DNA of 64,000 nt, from assembly GCA_027494135.1 (NCBI GenBank), contig JAOSJK010000001.1:1281378-1345377 (forward strand). Direction: 5' to 3'. Source of the DNA: Acidimicrobiia bacterium (GTDB taxonomy: Bacteria; Actinomycetota; Acidimicrobiia; IMCC26256; PALSA-610). The position numbers and the translations under genes are program-made. Below the pieces are notes generated by a model. That model saw only the letters and a program-made list of their open reading frames with translations, did no database searches and had not been told where the DNA came from. Positions within the stretch are counted from its first letter, which is position 1, and every line of letters starts with the position of its first letter. Below are positions 26,617-35,289 of the stretch, in pieces.

Positions 26617-27586
26617 TCACGTGGTGTCCGCCACGATTGCTCGAAGCCTCTCGATGTGAGCGTCGAGGTCGGCCACGTACCGCCGAAGCGCGGTTTTCCA
26701 TCGTCCCGTTCGCTCCAGTTGCTCGGGAGCCAAGGGCAGGGTCTCGAAGTTGACCCAGTCGGAGCTAGTCGCCCACCGCGTGGTCTGCACCACGCGGTGA
26801 AGTGAGGTGTTCGGCTCCGCGGCGCGAGCCTCGTACCCTTCGAAGAAGGCGTTGTCGAGCCCGCTGTCGTTGAAAAGCCAAGCATGCTTGTCGAGAAGGA
26901 CGATCTCCTTCGCTGGGTCGCCGATACGCGGCTCGTCCCAGTCGATCAGCGAAGCGGCACCCTCGTCGACGAGGATGTTCCACATGTTGACGTCGCCGTG
27001 GAGCAGCGACGTCGCCGACGTTGTGAGCGCCTGCGCGGACTGGTCGACGAGTGTGTGCATCTCTCGGACGAGACCGGTCGCCTCGGGGTGTAGCGCGTCG
27101 AGACCGCGAGCAAGCTCGACGATCCACGCGTGCATCTGCGAGACGGGATCCGTGACGCGCAGGATCACTCTGTCTGTTTCGACATCGCCGGTGACGCCGG
27201 ACGGGAAGCGGACGGCGTGGACCTTCCGGTAGGCGGTGCCGACGGCGCGCCAGACGTCAGGCAAGTCCCGGTTCGCGTCGATCACGTCGCCAAGGAGCTC
27301 TCCGGGCGCGTACTCGTGCAGCGAGCCTTCGTCCGACTCCGGCCAGGAACCGCGGGGCGGGGACGCCGTGCATCTCGAGGAACAACGCGCGGGCGTGTTC
27401 GGGCGCCTGTCGGTGGGGCCATTGGCGAAGCACCACCGTTCGCCCCTCGGTGAGTCTCACGATGAAGACCTTGCGCTCGAAGCTCTTCCCGGTCAGCAGG
27501 CGTGTCTCCCTGGCGGGCGGGAGTGCGGCCTGGCCAAGGAGCTCGTAGAGCAGCCTCTTCGTGCCTACCGGAAGTTGGTGTCCCAT
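26617..27586 (-). CDS. Aminoglycoside phosphotransferase-like kinase (frameshifted)
   Basis: An APH/choline-kinase-fold protein of about 322 residues. The N-lobe starts at ATG 27586 (MGHQLPVGTKRLLYELLGQA), with RKVFIVRLTEGRTVVLRQW as the strand-Lys/Arg region. A shift near 27350 joins the C-lobe, which has Brenner's motif LLHGDVNMWNILVDEG (catalytic D, N) and LIDWDEPRIGDP (the metal-binding D). It phosphorylates a small molecule, possibly an antibiotic; resistance cannot be inferred from sequence. It is cargo of element II. Confidence 0.8.
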
Positions 27587-27700
27587 CGGCGCTCCACGAT
27601 CCGAACTCGCAGGCAGCAGGCTGCCACAGTGGACAGGAGGGCGCTGCCGGGGCGATGCCCGAATCGAAGTCAACCCTTCCACGACTGGGGTGATCGCATG

Positions 27701-27723
27701 CCGGTTCCGCTACGCGGAACCGG
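27701..27723. repeat. Perfect palindrome, 10-bp arms, TAC loop
   Basis: Arms CCGGTTCCGC and GCGGAACCGG enclose TAC. The core CGCTACGCG is shared with 27738-27762 and 35253-35271. Confidence 0.9.
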
Positions 27724-27737
27724 ACCGAGATCGTGCG

Positions 27738-27762
27738 GCCACTTGCGCTACGCGCAAGTGGC
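27738..27762. repeat. Perfect palindrome, 11-bp arms, TAC loop
   Basis: Arms GCCACTTGCGC and GCGCAAGTGGC enclose TAC. The arms are identical to the palindrome at 23071-23095. It lies 15 bp after the first palindrome and 235 bp before xis. Confidence 0.9.
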
Positions 27763-27996
27763 GAGTCTGCGTGTCGCGTTTCGGTGCGGATCCGGGGTGC
27801 GGTCGTGCAGGCGACCAGGCGCTCGAGGCAGGGCCCTGTCGACGAGCTCGTAGAGGTGTACGGCGCATTCGCGTGCATGTACCGGCGGGGGCATCGTGCG
27901 CGCCGCGTCGCGACGCTTGTGGTCAACCAGGAACGATCGCACCCCAACATCAAGTACCGAGTCGCGCGGCGGGTCTCCGTCGCGCTTTTCCCGTGC

Positions 27997-28245
27997 ATGG
28001 AGAGAGTCATAGCGATACATCGCGCGCCGCTGCTGTTGACGGTGCGGGAAGCGGCGACAACCTTGTCGATCGGGCGCAGCACCCTGTACGAGCTGATCTC
28101 GGCTGCCGAGATCGAGGTCGTGCACATCGGAAGGTCCGTCCGGATTCCTGCCTCAGAGCTCGACGCGTTCGTCGATCGGCGGTCCGAAGCAGTGGCTCCT
28201 GACTGGAGAGCTTCCCTCGGCGTAGCTGCGACGCGGCGCGGCTGA
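27997..28245 (+). CDS. Excisionase-like HTH protein
   Basis: An 82-residue protein from ATG 27997 (MERVIAIHRAPLLLTVREAA). It has the winged HTH_17/excisionase pattern: LTVREAATTLSIGRSTLYEL, then ISAAEIEVVHIGRSVRIPAS and ELDAFVDR. Such proteins bend att-site DNA and direct integrases toward excision. It stops 2 bp before the integrase GTG, so xis and int are surely one operon. Confidence 0.85.
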   Translation: MERVIAIHRAPLLLTVREAATTLSIGRSTLYELISAAEIEVVHIGRSVRIPASELDAFVDRRSEAVAPDWRASLGVAATRRG

Positions 28246-28247
28246 GC

Positions 28248-29396
28248 GTGGCGTCGATCAGGCGGCGCGAGACGGCGCGTGGTCAGGCGCGCTACGACGT
28301 GCGGATCCGGCTCGGTGGGCGGGTTGTCACGCGCACGTTCCAGCGCCGCCAGGACGGCGACCGATGGGCGCGGCTGGTGGAGGCGGACCAGGTGCGCGGG
28401 GAGGCGATCGATCCGCGAGCCGGTGACGTGCCGCTCGAGGACTACGCGACCCGGTGGATGGCGTCGCGACGACTCGCGCCCCGCACCCGCGAGCTATGTG
28501 CCGACCTGCACACTCGCTTCGTCGCCCCCGCCCTCGGCCGCGTCGCGTTGGGCCGGATCACTCCGGAGCGGGTGCGGGTATGGCATCGCGATCTCGCGGT
28601 GCAGGTGAGTGAGAACCAGGCGGCGAAGGCGTACCGGTTGCTGCGTGCAGTGCTGCACACCGCTGCTGATGACGGGCTCATAGCGCGCAACCCGTGCAGG
28701 ATTCCGGGCGGTGGACAGGAGCGGTCGCCCGAGCGTCCGTTCGTCACCCCTGAGACAGCGCTGGCGCTCGTTGAGGCATTCGAGCACCGCTACCGCGCCC
28801 TCGTGCTCCTCGCTGCGACAGGTGGCCTGCGGCTCGGCGAACTGCTGGGGCTGCGCCGCTGCGGCATCGACCTCGAGGGCGGCGCGGTGCGCGTCGACGA
28901 GCAGGTCGTGCAGCTTCGAGACGGCACCCAGCTCCGCAGCGAGCCGAAGACTGCCGCCGGCCGCCGGGTCGTGGCGATCCCGTCTGTGACCGTCGATGCG
29001 CTGAGAGAGCACCTCGACCGCTATGCAGAGCCCGGTCCCTACGGGATCGTGTTCTGCGGTCACGAGGGCGGACCGCTGCGCCGGGCGACGCTGTACAACG
29101 CCTGGAACCGGGCCCGTGCAGAGGTCGGTGCAGACAACGCCACCCTGCACGACCTCCGCCACGCCAGCGCGACCCTCGCCGCGCAGGCCGGAGCGACGAC
29201 CCGTGAGCTCATGTCCCGGCTCGGTCACTCCTCGCCGCAAGCGGCCCTGCGCTACCAGCACGCTGCGCCCGAACGCGACCGCGAGCTGGCAACGCGACTC
29301 GACGAGATTTTCTCCCGCCCGCGCGAAGGACGCGCGATGGAACCGGGCAAACAACAGGCCCAGGTCGATGACATGGCGCCTAACCTGGGCCCTTGA
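28248..29396 (+). CDS. int: Tyrosine recombinase (phage-type integrase)
   Basis: A complete 382-residue protein from GTG 28248. An N-terminal arm-binding domain (QARYDVRIRLGGRVVTRTFQ) and a SAM-like core-binding domain precede the catalytic domain, with Arg in GGLRLGELLGLR, His-x-x-Arg in LHDLRHASATLAA, His in SRLGHSSPQ and the nucleophile Tyr in AALRYQHAAPERDRE. All catalytic residues are present. Its 3' end runs into an inverted repeat next to att copy 3, so the gene abuts its own attachment site, the normal arrangement for tRNA-targeting elements. Presumed substrate: the tRNA-Gly(CCC) 3' end. Confidence 0.95.
   Translation: MASIRRRETARGQARYDVRIRLGGRVVTRTFQRRQDGDRWARLVEADQVRGEAIDPRAGDVPLEDYATRWMASRRLAPRTRELCADLHTRFVAPALGRVALGRITPERVRVWHRDLAVQVSENQAAKAYRLLRAVLHTAADDGLIARNPCRIPGGGQERSPERPFVTPETALALVEAFEHRYRALVLLAATGGLRLGELLGLRRCGIDLEGGAVRVDEQVVQLRDGTQLRSEPKTAAGRRVVAIPSVTVDALREHLDRYAEPGPYGIVFCGHEGGPLRRATLYNAWNRARAEVGADNATLHDLRHASATLAAQAGATTRELMSRLGHSSPQAALRYQHAAPERDRELATRLDEIFSRPREGRAMEPGKQQAQVDDMAPNLGP
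29357..29391. repeat. Inverted repeat next to att copy 3
   Basis: Arms GGCCCAGGT (29357-29365) and ACCTGGGCC (29383-29391), loop 17 nt, inside the last codons of int. The counterpart at 24111-24146 has the same arms apart from one compensated base pair. Confidence 0.75.
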
Positions 29397-29399
29397 TCA

Positions 29400-29444
29400 G
29401 AGCGGGTGACGAGAATCGAACTCGCGTTCTCAGCTTGGGAAGCT
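29400..29444. repeat. att copy 3: 45 bp identical to the tRNA-Gly 3' end
   Basis: Identical to 38228-38272 of the intact tRNA. It begins 4 bp after the integrase stop codon and is the junction between elements II and III. Confidence 0.95.
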
Positions 29445-29503
29445 CGCCGGAGGCGGTTCGGCCACCAGGGAATTCGCGCGAAAGCCCAGGTCGCGGCGTC
29501 CGT

Positions 29504-29543
29504 GCTGTGACGCGCTGTGATGCGCCGTGATGCGGTGTTGCGC
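29504..29543. repeat. 10-bp tandem repeat near the left end of element III
   Basis: Units GCTGTGACGC, GCTGTGATGC, GCCGTGATGC and a weaker GGTGTTGCGC follow each other at exact 10-bp spacing, about one helical turn, just before the GGTCACGC pair. They are candidate protein-binding iterons of the recombination region. Confidence 0.7.
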
Positions 29544-29550
29544 TCTGTAA

Positions 29551-29570
29551 GGTCACGCCAAGGTCACGCC
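29551..29570. repeat. GGTCACGCC pair, 11-bp spacing (candidate arm sites, left end)
   Basis: GGTCACGCC at 29551-29559 and 29562-29570. The same pair occurs at the right end of element III. Confidence 0.65.
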
Positions 29571-29640
29571 GTCGATCGCAGGGGCCCAGCCGTCACCCGC
29601 GTAACCGGCGTTCAGGGGCAGTGTCTGTCGTCAGTGCTGA

Positions 29641-29815
29641 GTGATCGGGGTTGACTGGTGGGCTGTGGGTGCAGAGCACGAGTTCGAGCCGGTTGAGCGA
29701 CTCGACGCGCACAAGGTCAGCGAGTTGATGGCGGCCGGCGGCGGCCCGCATGTTGAGATCGTGGGGCCGATGCCCGGGGGAGCGGTGCGTGCGTTCTTGG
29801 TGCGTCGCGACGACG
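29641..29815 (+). pseudogene. Possible phosphotransferase N-lobe fragment
   Basis: The plus strand reads AEHEFEPVERLDAHKVSELM and then HVEIVGPMPGGAVRAFLVRR. The composition and the GGAVRAFLVR strand pattern look like the N-lobe of an APH-type kinase, but the text stops making sense near 29815 where the opposed GNAT fragment begins. It is a truncated coding fragment at best; the identification is tentative. Confidence 0.35.
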
Positions 29816-30103
29816 GCGATCGACAGTTCCGGGATATCGGCTGAGATGAAGCCGTATCCATGGCTTGTCTCGGTGAAGGTGCGGTACCACGCCGCGCCCA
29901 GTGGTTCGTCGTGTGCGGCGATGAGTGCAAAGGTCGCCGTGCCTCGGCCATCCAGCGAGTTACATCGCGTAGAGCGGATCGGCGAGCACCTGGTCGGCGG
30001 TCGGTGGCGCCTTGTCCGGCCGCCAGACCGCAGCCTCGCCCAACATCGTCGCCAGAAACGTGAAGTCCTCGGCCCGGGCGGGGCGACATCGAACATCATC
30101 CAC
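29810..30103 (-). pseudogene. Truncated GNAT acetyltransferase
   Basis: The fragment runs from GTG 30103: VRCRPARAEDFTFLATMLGE, then ADQVLADPLYAM. After a shift near 29965 it continues TATFALIAAHDEPLGAAWYR and GYGFISADIPELSIAVVATH. These are the N-terminal and central GNAT strands. The acetyl-CoA-binding (R/Q)xxGxG/A helix that should follow is missing, replaced by unrelated sequence near 29815. The protein would not bind acetyl-CoA. Confidence 0.6.
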
Positions 30104-30240
30104 CTGGCCCAGTCCAGCAGCTTCGCGACTCGCCCGCGCAGCGCTGCAACCGCTCCAGCGTCCACGCCCCTTGTTGAGGCGCGAACCTCCAGCGCTCGGA
30201 TCCGACCCTCGGGGCACAGCCGGTCGAGCATGGTCGCGCG

Positions 30241-30972
30241 TCAGGTGGGTTTGCGGTGGCCGACCACGGCGACCAGTCCGGCGGAGAGGGTTTCGTCGCC
30301 GAAGGCGCTGCGCACCTCGGCATGGACGCCGACCCGGGCGAGGAACTCGGGTATACGTGTGGTGTCGATGAGCACGTTGTCGTGCGTCTCGTCTTCACGA
30401 CGCCAGAGGTCACCGGCGCGGACGAACATCGTCATCTCCCTCCGGAAGATCCGATCGTCGAACACCGAGAACCGGGTCGTGAGCATCCAGTCCTCTCCGA
30501 ACCACACTTTCGGTGGCTGCCCGCGTCGTTCGGCGCCCCATTGCAGGTCACAGATGTCGAACGCCAACACGCCGTCGACGTCCAGCGCACCGGCGATGGC
30601 AGCGAGTGCGCGGTCGATGTCGTCCTCGCTGTCCAGGTAGCTCAACGCATGCCCAACGCTGACAATCGCGTCGGCAGTCGGCAACGGATCGTCGGGTAAC
30701 CGCAGAACCTCGACCGGGACTGCGGGAACGTAGGTGCGGGCGAGTTCGACCATCGCCGGTGAGGCGTCCGTTGCGAGAACCCGATGGCCGGCCTCGGCCA
30801 AGTACTTGGTCAGCAGCCCGGATCCGCAGCCGAGCTCGAGCACGAGCCCTTCGCGTTCCCGGATCGGATCGAGCAGACGGAGGATTCCTGCCGCGACCGC
30901 ATCCGCGTGGAACGCGAAACCCTCGTGATGGATTCGCGCCAGGTCCGATCGGTAGTAGGGCGACGCGGGCAT
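30241..30972 (-). CDS. SAM-dependent methyltransferase
   Basis: A complete 243-residue protein (MPASPYYRSDLARIHHEGFA). Motif I LVLELGCGSGLLTKYLAEAG lies near residue 43, then LATDASPAMVELAR, DAIVSVGHALSYLDSED and VDGVLAFDICDL. A C-terminal beta-rich region (WMLTTRFSVFDDRIFRREMT) follows, typical of small-molecule methyltransferases. Substrate unknown. It is the best-preserved cargo gene of element III. Confidence 0.85.
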   Translation of the reverse strand: MPASPYYRSDLARIHHEGFAFHADAVAAGILRLLDPIREREGLVLELGCGSGLLTKYLAEAGHRVLATDASPAMVELARTYVPAVPVEVLRLPDDPLPTADAIVSVGHALSYLDSEDDIDRALAAIAGALDVDGVLAFDICDLQWGAERRGQPPKVWFGEDWMLTTRFSVFDDRIFRREMTMFVRAGDLWRREDETHDNVLIDTTRIPEFLARVGVHAEVRSAFGDETLSAGLVAVVGHRKPT

Positions 30973-31129
30973 GCGATGGATCGTGCCACATCGCGGCTCC
31001 GTGAGACTGCGAGCCAGCGCGTCGCAGCACAGTTCTTCGCCAAATGCACCCGACTACGCGTCGCGACAAAGAGCTGATCCGGCGTTAGGGGGCGATGCGG
31101 CGCCGTGACCTGGCTGGTCCGGCGGCAGG

Positions 31130-31763
31130 TCACTGGTCGAGGAGGTCCCAGTTGTCCGGGAGCGACGGTGCTGACCAGGAAGGGTCCGGTCGCCATGAAG
31201 GCCATGGTTCGTTGAACGGCGCGCGCTTGTGTTCGAGGTCGTCGATGACGGACAGCGCTTCGGTCATCACGCGGTCGACGGTGCGGCGGTCGAAGATCCC
31301 GCGTGCAGCGATCTCGTCGAACTCGTCGCGGTCTTTCCATCTCCATGACAAGTCGGGCTCGGCGACGACGTCAAGCATCAGGTCCATCGCCTCCGAATCC
31401 GACCGAGTTGCGGCGCATCGGGGCCTGGAGGTTGATGTACCAGCCGTAGTGGGATCCGTCGCGCCGCCACGACACCCAGGTCGAGTGCCACTCGTCAGGC
31501 CGGACGATCCACAAGCACGAAACGTCCCACGTGTGTTCGCCGATGACCCAGTCGGCATGGTCGAGATTCGCGATGGTCCGCGCGTGGATGTCCGGGGGAT
31601 CGGGGCGGTGGGAGGGAGTGAGCGGGATCTTGCGTCGAGTTCCGAAAGGCATCCACAACAGCGTGCGTTCCTCGGTGTCCTCGACCACCGTCATCGGGCG
31701 CGCGGCCCAGGCGCGGCCCTTCCAGATCTCCTGATGCACGACCGTGGTGCCTGAATCCCACAT
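31130..31763 (-). CDS. DUF402-domain protein (frameshifted)
   Basis: Starts at ATG 31763 (MWDSGTTVVHQEIWKGRAWA). The first half contains LWMPFGTRRKIPL and WSTWVSWRRDGSHYGWYINL-type text. A shift near 31395 leads into AMDLMLDVVAEPDLSWRWKD and DEFDEIAARGIFDR, ending WRPDPSWSAPSLPDNWDLLD. This is the complete DUF402/FomD-like pattern; members include phosphatases that hydrolyse nucleotides or nucleotidylated phosphonates. About 210 residues. The start is not certain. Confidence 0.75.
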
Positions 31764-32480
31764 CACGACAGCCTGCCACCAAGCCCGTAGGCCTTCGACC
31801 CGGCAGTACGGGGCATCTGTTCGGGCTCTTACGACGCAAACCTCCGGTCTCGGTGCTTGATGTGGTCGGCCGGTGACAGCTTGCCGGCCTCCGGGGCGTC
31901 GATACCGCGTGCGCCTGACCGCCTCAGCACCCAGGCGTGACGTCGCCGGAGCGACTCGCACTGCGAACAGGTCTGTCGCCGAAGTCGGTCGGGGGCACCC
32001 TCCCGACACCGAATGGGAGGTCCATCGGGATGCCTGACGGGATGCCGATGCCCCAGCGGGATGTCCAGCAGGAGGTCGAACGGGAGGTCCAACCGGAGGT
32101 CCAACGGGAGGTCTGACCGGAGCTGGTCCTGCCGCGGGAGGTCCGGCGGTCCCTTGGTGAGCCGGCCGGCGATGGTCCGATACCTCGAGCAACAGGCGTC
32201 GACTCCTTGACGCCACCCGGCTTCTGGACCGGGTGGCGTGAACAAGCCCGAAGTCGCTACCGGTCCGAGGTCCGGCAGCCTGGGCACGCGTCGAAGTCAC
32301 GGCAGGCGCTGATCCAGCTCGATCGGACCCTTGAACGCGCGATCGACGCAGCCGACGACACGCTCATGGCAACGACGATCCCGAACTCGATCTCGAACGC
32401 GAAGTCGAGGCGCGTTGACCGGCCTACCCATTCGTGGAGCGACAGACGAGTGCATTCCCGCGGTCGGGAGGTCGAACGGG
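31764..32480. other. Gene-poor stretch with a 12-bp repeat and coding debris
   Basis: No confident gene occurs in this 717-bp stretch. It contains five 12-bp units at 32060-32119. On the plus strand near 32285-32415 it reads like a broken small protein (SRQALIQLDRTLERAIDAAD, then after a shift DDPELDLEREVEAR and a stop). The region precedes the relaxase and may hold a decayed accessory gene or the origin of transfer; no clear nic-site palindrome was recognised. Confidence 0.4.
32060..32119. repeat. 12-bp tandem repeat, five units
   Basis: Consensus GAGGTCCAACGG, units starting 32060, 32072, 32084, 32096 and 32108. The plus strand encodes DVQQ-EVER-EVQP-EVQR-EV before a stop codon. Confidence 0.8.
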
Positions 32481-35190
32481 ATGTCGGCGCGGACAGTCGT
32501 TGTCGTGATGCGGGTGACGACGTTGAAGGCGTCGGCGGGTCGGCTGGAGGGTCTCCTCGCGTACTACGCGGGCCTCGCCGAAGACCGCGGCCAGGAGGGT
32601 CCGGGTCGGGGTCCTGTCGACTACTACCTCGATCCGGACGAGCCGCCGGGCCGCTGGTGGGGCCACGGCCGGGCCGCGCTCGGCCTTGAGGGGACGATCG
32701 CCGGCGACGAGCTCCGCGCGGTGCTCGACGCGCACCATCCGACCACGGGCGCCCGGCTGGGCCGCCGGTTCGGGGACGCCTCGGCGCGGGGATTCGACGC
32801 GACGTTCTCGCCACCGAAGTTGGTGTCGGTCCTCTGGGCCCTGTCGCCGGATCCGTGCGTGCGGGCAGAGGTCCTCGCCGCCCACGACACCGCGGTCGAG
32901 ACGGCGTTGGGCTGGTTCGAACAGCACGGCGCGGTCACCCGACGGGGCCGTGACGGCGTCCACCAGGTCGACGCCGCGGGGATCACCGTGGCGGTGTTCC
33001 GTCAGCACACCTCCCGGGCGATGGACCCCCAACTCCACACCCACGCGGTGATCGTAGCGAAGGTTCAGGACGAGACCGGACGCTGGCTCGCGCTCGACGC
33101 GCGGTTCCTCAAGTACCAGCAACGGACGATCGGGACCGTCTACGACGCCGCGTTACGGACCGAGCTGACCGGACGGCTCGGCGTCGTCTGGACCGAGCGC
33201 GACCCGGGAGTGTTCGACTTGGCGTGTGTCCCGGACCGCGTGCGCGACGGGTTCTCGAAACGCTGCGGGCAGGTCGACGCGAAGCTCGCCGAGCTGGTCC
33301 GACGGTGGAGCGACGAACACGACGGCGCGACACCTGACGCGCGGACGATTGCCGGGCTCGAGCGCGCCGCCGCGGTCGCATCCCGCCCGGGCAAGACGCA
33401 CACAACCGACGCCGAGACACTGCGGGCCGCGTGGGTCACCGAAGCTCGAGACCTGGGCTTCGATCCCGATGGCCTCGTCGCGGAACGGATCACTGAACAC
33501 CGGCCAGCAGTTGCGGCAGTCCCGGATGAGGATCTGATCGAAGAAGCACTGTTCCACGCCAGCACCGACACCTCGGCGTGGCTCCGCGCCGATCTGGCGC
33601 GTCACCTCGCCACGATCCTCGACGCGCACACCACCCCCACCGCCGACGCGCTCGTCGTAGAGATCGACCGGCTCGCCGCGCTCGCCGAAGCGAGCTGTAT
33701 CGCGCTCGGCCCCGAACATCACGACACGAGCCGACATCGCCGTGACGGCCGGCCCGTCACCGAACACCTCACCGACCGGCACTTCACGACACCTGGTGTC
33801 CTCGCCCAAGAACACCACCTCCAACACTGGGCGGCACGGAACGCCCGACGCGTCGAACCGGTCGACGATCCGCAGACCGCCGCTGCCCAGGCGATCGCCG
33901 GGCACGACCGGCTCGTGTTGGTGGTCGGACCCGCCGGGACCGGCAAGACCCACACCACTGCCCGGGCCGTCACCGCCCTGGACCGGGCGGCACGACCCGT
34001 CATCGGGTTGGCCCCGTCGGGCAAAGCTGCCGATGTCCTCGCCCGCGAGGCCGGCTGTGCGACGGACACGGTCGCCGGGTTCCTCACCCGCCATCGAGGC
34101 CGACCGTCGCCGTGGCCGGCGGGCACGACCGTGATCCTCGACGAAGCCGGCATGACCGCCACCGACGACCTCGCGCGACTCGTTGCGCTTGCCGAGCGGC
34201 AAGGGTGGCGACTCGCCGCAGTCGGCGACCCCTATCAGCTGCCCGCGGTCGGGCGGGGTGGGGTGTTCGCCCACTGGTGCGACACGCTCTCACACCACGC
34301 GCTCGAAGAGCCGCGCCGGTTCGGCCAGCCGTGGGAAGCCGCCGCGAGCCTCGCCCTGCGCCGGACGGCCCGAGGCCGTCGACGCCTACGCGGAACACGG
34401 CCGGCTCACCAGCACCCACCCACTCCTCGTCGCCAGTCAGGTCGCGCGAGCCCACGAGCGTCACGTAGCGGCCGGTCGTTCGGTCGCGATCATCGCGACG
34501 ACCGCGGAGACGGCCCGGGTGATCAACACGGAGATCCAATACGTCAACGGAAGGCGCGGCCGCGCGGTCGCGTTGCATGACGGGACCGTCGCGCGGGTCG
34601 GTGACCAGATCGCGACGCGCCGGAACGATCCGGCACTGCGTACCACCACCGGAGCGAAAGTCCGCAACCGGCACGCGTGGACCGTCACCGCGACCCACCG
34701 CGACGGGGGTCTCACGGTTGAGCACTCGACCCGAGGCAGCGTCGAGATCCCGGCCGCGTACGCGGCGGAGCATGTCGAACTCGGTTGGGCCGTCACGGGC
34801 TATGGCACCCAAGGCGACACCGTCGACATCGGCATCGCCATCCTGGACGCGACCACGAGCCGCAACCATGCGTACGTCGCGCTCACCCGAGGTCGGCGAA
34901 TGAACCACGCCGTCCTTCTCGACCCCACCGGCGCGCAAGACCCCGCCGAACAGCTTGCCCAGATCGCCGCCCGACCCGCGAACGGCGAATCCGCCTTGAG
35001 TACGCGCGCCCGCCTCCACCGCGCCGCCGGTCTCGAACCACCCGACCACCAAAACCGTCGAGCACCAGAACCGCCGAACGCAGCGTCGCTCGCCCCAGAA
35101 CTCCAAGCCAAGATCGACAAGATCACCCAACGCCTTGACCGCCTCCAACAACGCTCACCTGAACATGGCGGGCGATCGATCGGCCTGTGA
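32481..35190 (+). CDS. MobF-family relaxase-helicase, TrwC/TraA-like (frameshifted)
   Basis: About 902 residues from ATG 32481 (GGGAGG 9 nt upstream). The relaxase domain has tandem Tyr (LLAYYAGLAE) near residue 30, FDATFSPPKLVSVLWAL, and the metal-binding His region DPQLHTHAVIVAKVQ. The C-terminal superfamily I helicase has Walker A VVGPAGTGKTHTTA, Walker B VILDEAGM, motif III GDPYQLPAVG and, after a shift near 34365, late motifs AVTGYGTQGDTVD and YVALTRGR. MobF enzymes nick oriT and unwind DNA for conjugation. No coupling protein or secretion genes occur here. Confidence 0.9.
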
Positions 35191-35252
35191 GCCGCCGCGG
35201 CGGTACTCTGCAACCTGCGTCGCCCGGCCGTGTCATGACGGGCCTCTCCACG

Positions 35253-35289
35253 AGCAGCGCTACGCGCTGCTACTCCCATGGAGTAGGCC
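35253..35289 (+). promoter_or_regulatory. TAC-loop palindrome and a hairpin covering the integrase ribosome-binding site
   Basis: Arms AGCAGCGC and GCGCTGCT enclose TAC (35253-35271). It is followed at once by TACTCC-CAT-GGAGTA (35271-35285), whose right arm contains the GGAG that precedes the integrase ATG at 35290. In RNA this second hairpin would hide the ribosome-binding site, so it may limit integrase translation. Confidence 0.6.

Larger units (their letters stand above)
27587..27996. other. Leader region of element II int/xis with two palindromes
   Basis: A 410-bp stretch that holds two perfect TAC-loop palindromes (27701-27723 and 27738-27762) but no convincing gene. An open frame through 27733-27996 into xis has low-complexity content and I treat it as non-coding. 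The palindromes could terminate transcription of the opposing phosphotransferase region or control xis-int. Confidence 0.5.
25331..29399. mobile_element. Element II of the tRNA-Gly array (4.1 kb, intact int-xis)
   Basis: Bounded by att copies 2 and 3. From left to right it holds a nucleotidyltransferase/HTH toxin-antitoxin pair, an aminoglycoside-phosphotransferase-like gene, two TAC-loop palindromes, an excisionase-like gene and an uninterrupted tyrosine integrase whose stop lies 4 bp from att copy 3. It is the only element in the array with both a recombinase and an excisionase in intact frames, so it may still excise. Confidence 0.8.

Noticed and set aside
27733..27996. An 88-residue N-terminal extension of the excisionase
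   Set aside because: It passes through a perfect palindrome and low-complexity sequence; the conserved HTH begins just after ATG 27997.
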